From Pseudomonas sp. (GTDB lineage: Bacteria; Pseudomonadota; Gammaproteobacteria; Pseudomonadales; Pseudomonadaceae), in contig DNMQ01000025.1 in assembly GCA_003488145.1 (NCBI GenBank), positions 1 through 6,054 on the forward strand: a stretch of 6,054 nucleotides of DNA, written 5' to 3'. Positions 1 through 6,054 of the stretch are shown piece after piece; position 1 is the stretch's first letter, and each line of letters opens with the position of its first letter. A model generated the notes under the pieces. That model made no database searches. It was not told where the DNA came from and saw only the letters and a program-made list of their open reading frames with translations. The translations under genes and the position numbers were made by a program.

Positions 1-1136
1 TGCTCCATGCCGATCTCGGCGGCGTTCTCGACCTGTTGTGGCGTGCCTCCGAGCACTTCGCACAGCGCGCCGGCAGCCATCGAGCAGGCCACGCCTACCT
101 CGCCCTGGCAGCCCACCTCGGCGCCGGAAATCGAAGCGTTCTCCTTGTAGAGGATGCCGATGGCCGCGGCGGTGAGCAGGAAGCGCACCACGCCGTCCTC
201 GTCCCCACCCGGGACGAAGCGCATGTAGTAATGCAGCAGTGCCGGAATGATGCCCGCCGCGCCGTTGGTGGGCGCCGTGACCACGCGCCCGCCGCTGGCG
301 TTTTCCTCGTTGACCGCCAGCGCATAGAGATCGACCCAGTCGAGCACGTTGAGCGCATCGCGCAGGTTGGCCTCGGGGTGTTCGCTGAGCTGGCGATACA
401 GGCCCGCCGCGCGGCGACGCACCTTGAGGCCGCCGGGCATCACGCCTTCGGTACGGCAGCCGGCATCGACGCAGTCCTGCATGACCTGCCAGATGCGCAG
501 TAGGCCACTGCGGGTCTCTGCTTCCGGCCGCCAGGCGGCCTCGTTGGCGAGCATCAGCTGGCTGATGGACAGCCCATGGGCAGCGCAGTGATCGAGCAGC
601 TCGGCAGCGCTGCGAAAGGGGTAGGCCAGCGCGGTGGCGTCCTCGACGATGCGATCACTGCCGGCGGCCTGTTCGTCGACCACGAATCCGCCACCCACCG
701 AGTAGTACTCGCGGCTACAGAGCTGCAGGCCGGCGGCGTCGAAGGTGCGGAAGATCAGGCCGTTGGGGTGGAAGGGCAGCGGCCGGCGGATGAAGGCCAG
801 CTGCGCCCGGCTGTCGAACGGGATCGGGTGCTCGCCGAGCAGGCGCAGTTCGCCACGCTGGCGGATCGTCGCCAGGCGCGCCGGGATGCTGTCGGTATCC
901 ACCGATTCGGGATGTTCGCCCTCCAGCCCGAGCAGCACGGCCTTGTCGCTGCCGTGGCCCTTGCCGGTAGCGCCGAGCGAGCCGTACAGCTCGACCTTGA
1001 TGGCGCGGGTCGCTGTCAGCTGCCCGTCACGGCGCAGGCCTTCGGCAAAGCGCAGGGCGGCGCGCATCGGTCCCACCGTGTGCGAGCTGGACGGGCCGAT
1101 ACCGATCTTGAACAGGTCGAAGACACTGAGGGACAT
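1..1136 (-). CDS. sdaA: L-serine dehydratase (L-serine ammonia-lyase), iron-sulfur type; C-terminus cut by window edge
   Basis: The enzyme deaminates L-serine to pyruvate and ammonia in the cytoplasm using a [4Fe-4S] cluster rather than PLP. 378 complete codons are visible of a family length of about 455. The N-terminus (residues 6-23) carries [17 protein letters not shown], the family signature opening the beta domain. The alpha domain has [10 protein letters not shown] at 277-286 and TAPTNGAAG at 287-295, then [16 protein letters not shown] around Cys343. Cys343 matches in number and motif one of the three cluster cysteines of type 2 enzymes; the other two would lie beyond the left edge. 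The frame is intact. The start at 1136 fits family N-termini and has GGAG about 9 nt upstream. It lies 49 bp downstream of the flavoprotein gene on the same strand. Several serine dehydratase paralogs exist in Pseudomonas, so the function is firmer than the symbol. Confidence 0.95.
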   Translation of the reverse strand, partial: MSLSVFDLFKIGIGPSSSHTVGPMRAALRFAEGLRRDGQLTATRAIKVELYGSLGATGKGHGSDKAVLLGLEGEHPESVDTDSIPARLATIRQRGELRLLGEHPIPFDSRAQLAFIRRPLPFHPNGLIFRTFDAAGLQLCSREYYSVGGGFVVDEQAAGSDRIVEDATALAYPFRSAAELLDHCAAHGLSISQLMLANEAAWRPEAETRSGLLRIWQVMQDCVDAGCRTEGVMPGGLKVRRRAAGLYRQLSEHPEANLRDALNVLDWVDLYALAVNEENASGGRVVTAPTNGAAGIIPALLHYYMRFVPGGDEDGVVRFLLTAAAIGILYKENASISGAEVGCQGEVGVACSMAAGALCEVLGGTPQQVENAAEIGME

Positions 1137-1152
1137 TGGGAGGCTCCAGGCG

Positions 1153-1168
1153 AGGCTTGTATAAGCCT
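1153..1168. repeat. Perfect 6-bp inverted repeat in the sdaA leader
   Basis: AGGCTT-GTAT-AAGCCT is a perfect 16-bp dyad, 17 bp upstream of the sdaA start codon, and it covers the candidate -10 element. It could be an operator over the promoter or a small RNA hairpin. It has no T tract on the minus strand, so it is not a typical terminator for the upstream gene. Confidence 0.45.
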
Positions 1169-1189
1169 AGACCCTCGGCCGCCCGTCAA
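1158..1189 (-). promoter_or_regulatory. Possible sigma-70 promoter for sdaA
   Basis: On the minus strand TTGACG (1184-1189) is a good -35 match. It is followed 18-20 bp later by the AT-rich run CTTATACA, which can be read as a -10 of CTTATA, TTATAC or TATACA. The spacing is at or beyond the upper limit, so this is tentative. The -35 overlaps the stop codon of the upstream flavoprotein gene. If real, it would let sdaA be transcribed independently. Confidence 0.3.
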
Positions 1190-2187
1190 GGTTGATCGGG
1201 AAGGCTTTCGTTGTCGTTCCGGGCGGTCGCGGCGCCGGGCTGGTCCGCGGCCTGGCGCGAGCCGCCCCAGGGGTTGGCCTCCAGGCTGTTGTGCACCGCG
1301 GTCGCGGCCTGCGCGGCCTGGCCGATGGCGACGCTGATCTGCTTCAGGCCCATGGTCACGTCACCGATCGCATAGAGGCCACGTAGCGAAGTCTGCCGAT
1401 GTTCGTCCACATTCACGCCGCCGCACTCGTCGCAGTCGAGGCCGAGCTGCACGGCGAGTTCGGAGCGAAAGCGCGCGCCGAGACTGGGGTAGATGATGTC
1501 GAAGTGGTGCCGCTCGCCGCGACAGGTCAGCAGTTCGATGCCGGTCTCGCAGGGGTGCAGGGACTCGACGCGGTCGCCGATCAGGCGAATGGCGTAGTGC
1601 TCGGCCAGAGCGATGGCCTGATCGCAGGCATCCTGCTCGCCATGCACGATCACGGTGACCCGGTCGGTGAAGGTGCGCAGGAACACCGCGTGGGTGATGG
1701 CGCTTTCCGCCTCGCCGTAGACCGCGACGTTGTCGCCATCGACCTCGTAGCCATCGCAGATCGCGCACAGCCGCACCTTGCCTTCGTCGATGGCCTTTTC
1801 GACGCCGGGCATGTCCGGCAGCGTGTCCTCGATTCCGGTGGCGAGAATGATCCGCCGCGTTATGCACAGGCGATCGCCGTAGCGCACGCTGAAGCCTTCG
1901 GCGTGGGGCTCGATGTGCTCGACGTGGCCCTGTTCGAGGCGGGCGCCATAGCCGCTGGCCTGTTCGCGCAGCCTTGCCAGCAGGTCGTTGCCGTTGATGC
2001 CTGGTGGAAAGCCCGGGTAGTTGCGCGAGCGCGGAATCCACGAAGCCCGGCTCGAGCCGGCGTCCACCACCATACAGCTGCGTCGGAAGCGCGCCAGGTA
2101 CAGTGCCGCGGTGAGGCCCGCGGGGCCGCCGCCGACGATCAGGCAGTCGATCACGATGGTTTGCGGGTCGGTTTGTGCGGGCGTCAT
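1186..2187 (-). CDS. Thioredoxin-reductase-like FAD/NAD(P)-dependent oxidoreductase
   Basis: A 333-residue two-dinucleotide-domain flavoprotein of the TrxB-like family. FAD-binding GGGPAG lies at 19-24, an ATG motif at 116-118, redox-active CAICDG at 141-146 (TrxB has CATCDG), a second Rossmann turn YGEAESA at 157-163, and the C-terminal FAD motif with GDV followed by [14 protein letters not shown]. By homology the Cys pair would pass electrons from NAD(P)H through FAD to a disulfide partner. The second Rossmann loop is GEAESA rather than GGGDSA, and the HRRxxxR signature that binds the NADPH phosphate in true TrxB is absent (VIVHGEQDA instead). The cofactor or partner may therefore differ, and I give no symbol. 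About 30 C-terminal residues look like a disordered tail. The start at 2187 was chosen because the family begins shortly before the FAD motif; the Shine-Dalgarno there is poor. No thioredoxin gene is nearby. Confidence 0.88.
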   Translation of the reverse strand: MTPAQTDPQTIVIDCLIVGGGPAGLTAALYLARFRRSCMVVDAGSSRASWIPRSRNYPGFPPGINGNDLLARLREQASGYGARLEQGHVEHIEPHAEGFSVRYGDRLCITRRIILATGIEDTLPDMPGVEKAIDEGKVRLCAICDGYEVDGDNVAVYGEAESAITHAVFLRTFTDRVTVIVHGEQDACDQAIALAEHYAIRLIGDRVESLHPCETGIELLTCRGERHHFDIIYPSLGARFRSELAVQLGLDCDECGGVNVDEHRQTSLRGLYAIGDVTMGLKQISVAIGQAAQAATAVHNSLEANPWGGSRQAADQPGAATARNDNESLPDQP

Positions 2188-2233
2188 TGCATTGGCCAGT
2201 GGCGGGGCGTTGCCAGTAGAAGCCGGCGGCGGC

Positions 2234-2268
2234 GATAAAGTTCGCCGAGGTTGAACGATGCAATGTTC
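2234..2268 (-). promoter_or_regulatory. Possible promoter and overlapping dyad upstream of the flavoprotein gene
   Basis: On the minus strand TTGCAT (2258-2263) and TTTATC (2234-2239) are 18 bp apart and form a weak sigma-70-like pair, each matching 3 of 6 consensus bases. The -35 candidate sits in the centre of the dyad GAAC-N8-GTTC (2253-2268), as an operator might. Start codon 2187 lies about 47 nt downstream of the -10. Confidence 0.25.
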
Positions 2269-2269
2269 G

Positions 2270-2287
2270 GTTTTGAGAGCTGGTCGG
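2270..2287 (+). repeat. Block A, copy 1: 18-bp direct repeat
   Basis: GTTTTGAGAGCTGGTCGG is identical to 3620-3637. It is followed at similar distance by a second shared 10-mer, GCCTTGTGCC (2296-2305 and 3647-3656). It is the leftmost conserved block of the duplicated upstream region and lies 257 bp before the last base of the copy 1 leader. Its role is unknown: a regulator site or a remnant of the duplication boundary. Confidence 0.85.
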
Positions 2288-2376
2288 AGCTTCGAGCCTT
2301 GTGCCAGAGCCGCTGATGGCCAACACTTCGCAGCTCGATGACCGCGCATATCCAACCGATACTGAACAGTCACCGC

Positions 2377-2401
2377 CATTCCAATAAAGATCAGCCTGCG
2401 A
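2377..2401 (+). repeat. Block B, copy 1: conserved upstream element
   Basis: The 13-mer CATTCCAATAAAG is identical in both dctP upstream regions, and 22 of 25 bp match with 3725-3749. The position relative to the start codon is nearly the same in both (168 and 162 bp upstream). CAATAA could act as a -10, but neither copy has a recognisable -35 at the right distance, so an activator site is equally possible. Confidence 0.7.
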
Positions 2402-2487
2402 ATTCGTTCGCCGTGCGCTGATCCCGCGCTACACATCTCGGCAACGCCCTACCAGGCGTGGGCTGAACCACATCCAATCGCAAAACC

Positions 2488-2512
2488 ACTCGAACGGAGC
2501 TCACGAGGCGCC
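2488..2512 (+). repeat. Block D, copy 1: conserved leader element
   Basis: ACTCGAACGG-N-GCTCACGAGG-N-GCC matches 3836-3860 at 23 of 25 bp. It begins 57 bp before the copy 1 start and 51 bp before the copy 2 start, so it is probably within the mRNA leader or at the promoter. In copy 1 it can form part of an imperfect stem between the GAGCTC at 2497-2502 and the GAGCTC at 2518-2523; that stem is not kept in copy 2. Confidence 0.75.
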
Positions 2513-2544
2513 GTGCCGAGCTCATTTCCCGTGGGGGTAAAAAG

Positions 2545-3540
2545 TTGTTCAAGTCTCTGGTTGTTGCGCCCTGTGCGGCGCTGTTCCTGCTGCTGTCGCC
2601 AGTCATCACGCAAGCCGCGGAACCCATCGTCATCAAGTTCGCCCACGTGGTCGGCGACGACACGCCGAAGGGCAAGGGCGCGCTGCTGTTCCAGAAGCTG
2701 GTGCGCGAGCGCCTGGCCGGCCAGGTCGAGGTCGAGGTGTACCCGAATTCGACGCTGGTCGGCGACGCCGACGAGATGCAGGCACTACTGGACAACAAGG
2801 TGCAGATGCTGGCGCCCTCGCTGTCCAAGTTCATCGAGTATTCGCCGAAGCTGGAAGTGTTCGACCTGCCGTTCCTGTTCGACGACGAGGCGGCCGTCGC
2901 GCGTTTCCAGAAGCGCGAAACCAGCCGCGAGCTGCTGCGCTCGATGGCCGATCGGGGCATCTACGGGCTGGCCTACTGGAATAACGGTCTCAAGCAGCTG
3001 TCGGCCAATCAGCCGCTGCGCAATCCGGCCGATGCGGCGGGTCTGGCGTTCCGTATCCAGCCATCGCCGGTGCTCGAGGCGCAGTTCGCCGCGGTGGATG
3101 CCAAGGCCGTGCGCCTGCCGTTCTCCGAGGTGTCCAAGGCGATGCAGAGTGGCACGGTGCAGGGCACCGAGGGGCCCTGGTCGAACATCCGCGGACAGAG
3201 CGCCAGCAGCCAGCAGAGCTATGTCACCGAAACCAACCATGGCGTGCTCAACTACATGCTGGTGACCAACTCCAGGTTCTGGACCAGCATTCCCTTTGCG
3301 GTGCGCTCGGAGCTGGACGGCATCCTGCTCGAGGTCACCCAGACGGTGAACGCCGAGGCCGCCTCGATCAACGCGCGTGAACGCGAACAACTGCTCGCCA
3401 GTGGCGGCGCCACGCTGGTCACCCTGACGCCGGAGCAGCGCCAGGCCTGGCGGGCGAAGATGCAGCCGGTGTGGAAGTCGTTCGAGGCGCAGATCGGCAG
3501 TGACATTCTGCGCGCGGCACTGACCGTCAATCGTCGCTGA
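2545..3540 (+). CDS. TRAP transporter substrate-binding protein, DctP family, copy 1 (diverged)
   Basis: A 331-residue periplasmic binding protein for a TRAP-type carboxylate transporter. A Sec signal peptide covers residues 1-24 or so (basic start, hydrophobic core, cleavage near TQA-AEP). Family motifs are IKFAHVVGDDTPKG (30-43), [11 protein letters not shown] (64-74), DLPFLFDD (107-114), the ligand-binding Arg170 in GLAFRIQPS, and PWSNI (211-215). Family members bind C4-dicarboxylates or other organic acids and deliver them to DctQM; no DctQM is encoded here. The start is TTG at 2545: no in-frame start lies upstream, GGGGG sits 7 nt before it, and it aligns exactly with the ATG of copy 2. 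Residue 210 is Gly where the family and copy 2 have the ligand-contacting Asn, and 197-227 is the most divergent stretch, so ligand or role may have changed. The reading frame is complete, so it is not an obvious pseudogene. Confidence 0.93.
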   Translation: MFKSLVVAPCAALFLLLSPVITQAAEPIVIKFAHVVGDDTPKGKGALLFQKLVRERLAGQVEVEVYPNSTLVGDADEMQALLDNKVQMLAPSLSKFIEYSPKLEVFDLPFLFDDEAAVARFQKRETSRELLRSMADRGIYGLAYWNNGLKQLSANQPLRNPADAAGLAFRIQPSPVLEAQFAAVDAKAVRLPFSEVSKAMQSGTVQGTEGPWSNIRGQSASSQQSYVTETNHGVLNYMLVTNSRFWTSIPFAVRSELDGILLEVTQTVNAEAASINAREREQLLASGGATLVTLTPEQRQAWRAKMQPVWKSFEAQIGSDILRAALTVNRR

Positions 3541-3619
3541 CCCGACCGCTCCGGCCTCTGCTGCCGAAGCGCTCCCTCGGGCCTCGTGGCAAAGCCTGCC
3601 GAATTACGACCAAAGTCTC

Positions 3620-3637
3620 GTTTTGAGAGCTGGTCGG
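3620..3637 (+). repeat. Block A, copy 2: 18-bp direct repeat
   Basis: Identical to 2270-2287, with an offset of 1350 bp. It starts 80 bp after the copy 1 stop and marks the left limit of detectable similarity in the second duplicated unit. Confidence 0.85.
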
Positions 3638-3667
3638 GCTTTTTCGGCCTTGTGCCGCACGCGTTGA

Positions 3668-5285
<1,618 letters not shown>

Positions 5286-5493
5286 CAGTACCTCCGGAGC
5301 CTGCCTCTGAGTCTAGGTAAAAGATACTGCCGCGCCAGGGTTAAAAATACTCTATCAATGGTTTTTATGACTTATAACTTGCTGGTCATATCTACCCTTA
5401 ATTTTTTATCTATCTGATTTTGTTGGGTTAAATATTGGGCACGCTTCGTGAAGAAGAGAATGGGTGCAACTCATTACTCGATAGGAGCGTGAC
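5286..5493. promoter_or_regulatory. AT-rich divergent promoter region between yeaO and the glycine-zipper gene
   Basis: This 208-bp region separates two divergent genes. The part from about 5330 to 5435 is strikingly AT-rich against a GC-rich window and contains several possible -10 elements (TATAAC at 5373-5378, TAAATA at 5429-5434). None has a good -35 at standard spacing, so no promoter is placed. Ribosome sites frame the region: GGAGG (5291-5295, minus) for yeaO and AGGAG (5483-5487, plus) for the downstream gene. Confidence 0.5.
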
Positions 5494-5847
5494 ATGAAAA
5501 AGGCAATGGTTCTGATGGCAGCAGCAGCGATTCTGGCAAGCGGTCTGGCCAGCGCAGACGAGGTTCTGGAAGTGCACGAGGATCGCGCGGTCGGCGGTGG
5601 TTTCGGTGGGCTCAGTGGCTTCATGCTCGGAGCTGCGGCGGGTGGCCCGGTCGGGGCGCTGGTCGGTGGCGGCATCGGCTACCTGATGGGGCAGGGCGCG
5701 CAGCAGGCTGCCGGACTCGAACAGACGCTGTATGTGGTCAAGCGCGAAGATGGCAGCGTTGCTCGCATTCGTACGTCCGATGACCGCTTCCTGCAGGGGC
5801 AGCACATCGAACGTGACGGCGCGCGGATCACCGCGGCGGCGAAATGA
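5494..5847 (+). CDS. Small exported glycine-zipper protein, function unknown
   Basis: A 117-residue protein. A clear Sec signal peptide covers residues 1-21 (MKK, Ala-rich core, cleavage after ASA before DEV). No lipobox cysteine is present, so it is probably periplasmic or outer-membrane associated. Residues 34-68 form a glycine-zipper stretch with repeated GGxxG/GxxxG spacing (VGGGFGGLSG, then VGALVGGGIGYLMGQG), typical of helix-packing segments in SlyB-like and related envelope proteins. The C-terminal part (76-117) looks like a small polar beta domain with LYVVKREDGSVARI and FLQGQHI. A role in envelope integrity or stress is plausible from the architecture only. The start is supported by AGGAG 6 nt upstream. 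The next gene follows 70 bp downstream on the same strand. Confidence 0.85.
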   Translation: MKKAMVLMAAAAILASGLASADEVLEVHEDRAVGGGFGGLSGFMLGAAAGGPVGALVGGGIGYLMGQGAQQAAGLEQTLYVVKREDGSVARIRTSDDRFLQGQHIERDGARITAAAK

Positions 5848-5917
5848 CGGCGGGCAGGTAGTCCCGCGGCGGGTTGTTAGGGGATGATCGCGGCTGACTG
5901 ACACCGAGGAGGCGCTG

Positions 5918-6054
5918 ATGAGTTATTCCGTTCTGCACGTGGTGCATCTGCTGGCCGCGATCTTCTTCATCGGCACGCTGTTCTTCGAGGTGATGATCCT
6001 TGGCCGCATCCGTCAGCAGGTCGGCGAGCAGACCATGCCGCTGGTGGAGCGTGC
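5918..6054 (+). CDS. Membrane protein, possibly CopD-like; C-terminus cut by window edge
   Basis: The first 45 codons are visible. Residues 5-28 form a hydrophobic helix, LHVVHLLAAIFFIGTLFFEV, with His7 and His10 near its start, followed by a basic turn (GRIRQQ). A short N-terminus with HxxH-like histidines, then a membrane helix with a Gly, resembles the start of CopD-like and related multi-helix proteins, but the fragment is too short to assign a family. The start is secure: GAGGAGG (5906-5912) lies 5 nt upstream. It could be co-transcribed with the glycine-zipper gene. Confidence 0.75.
   Translation, partial: MSYSVLHVVHLLAAIFFIGTLFFEVMILGRIRQQVGEQTMPLVER

Larger units (their letters stand above)
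2188..2544. promoter_or_regulatory. Divergent intergenic region between the flavoprotein gene and dctP copy 1
   Basis: This 357-bp region carries no convincing gene. It must hold the control signals for two divergent genes. From 2270 rightward it shares ordered blocks with the region before dctP copy 2: 2270-2287, 2296-2305, 2377-2401, 2415-2423, 2488-2512 and 2525-2538. Between them the two regions are largely unrelated, which suggests that the blocks are kept for function. I could not identify a confident -35/-10 pair on the plus strand. An upstream open-frame extension of the flavoprotein across this region looks accidental. Confidence 0.7.

Noticed and set aside
36..1337. Long plus-strand open frames across the sdaA region
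   Set aside because: They are antisense shadows: the minus-strand frame gives a clear serine dehydratase with its cluster cysteine, while the plus-strand translations show no family motifs.
2317..2332. Sigma-54-like element TGGCC-N8-GCA upstream of dctP copy 1 (GG and GC in correct spacing)
   Set aside because: Only the GG/GC core and a few other bases fit. It is not conserved upstream of copy 2, where GG/GC pairs are off by one, although dctP genes are often sigma-54 dependent.
2188..2436. 83-codon in-frame N-terminal extension of the flavoprotein
   Set aside because: The extension precedes the normal family start, lacks any family similarity, and overlaps the blocks conserved upstream of dctP. 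Long open frames arise by chance at this GC content.
2513..3265. Arg/Ser/Cys-rich open frame overlapping dctP copy 1, and similar frames over copy 2
   Set aside because: Composition is typical of out-of-frame reading in GC-rich DNA, and the +1 frame is the recognisable DctP.
2545..3540. dctP copy 1 as a pseudogene
   Set aside because: The TTG start and the lost Asn raise the idea, but the frame is complete with equal length, the signal peptide is intact and conserved motifs are retained.
5848..5917. Small stems after the glycine-zipper gene (GCGGG/CCCGC, or CCCG-CGG-CGGG followed by TTGTT)
   Set aside because: The stems are only 4-5 bp and mutually exclusive, with a poor T tract, so I do not call a terminator between the last two genes.

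Overview
The window looks like ordinary chromosomal DNA from a high-GC gammaproteobacterium, most likely Pseudomonas or a close relative such as Stutzerimonas. This rests on G/C-ending codons, Pseudomonas-like DctP proteins, and the general style of the other products. The assignment is inferred from the proteins and was not searched.

Left part, minus strand (1-2187): the N-terminal 378 codons of an iron-sulfur L-serine dehydratase (sdaA) run off the left edge. Upstream of it, 49 bp away, lies a thioredoxin-reductase-like flavoprotein with a CAIC redox motif. The two may be co-transcribed, but the gap also holds a possible sdaA promoter. The flavoprotein has a weak ribosome site, and its start codon is one arm of an 8-bp inverted repeat.

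Middle (2188-4882): two plus-strand genes for TRAP-transporter substrate-binding proteins (DctP family) form a tandem duplication. Both encode 331 residues and, by my hand count, are about 71% identical over 305 aligned residues. Each has an upstream region of about 270-345 bp, and several short blocks in these regions are conserved in order and spacing between the copies, like an internal footprint. No membrane subunits (DctQ, DctM) are present, so both are orphan binding proteins here. Copy 1 starts with TTG and has lost the Asn of the ENP motif that contacts the ligand carboxylate in this family. This suggests functional divergence and is the most interesting observation in the window.

Right part (4866-6054): a minus-strand YeaO/DUF488 gene overlaps the end of DctP copy 2 tail to tail. 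Its last codons run through a 14-bp perfect hairpin that probably serves as a shared terminator or 3'-end structure. An AT-rich intergenic region follows. Next come a plus-strand gene for a small secreted glycine-zipper protein and the first 45 codons of a membrane protein that may be CopD-like.

I see no RNA genes, insertion sequences, CRISPR arrays or phage genes. I found no clearly new multi-gene system. The best candidate for something undescribed is the diverged orphan DctP pair with its conserved leader.
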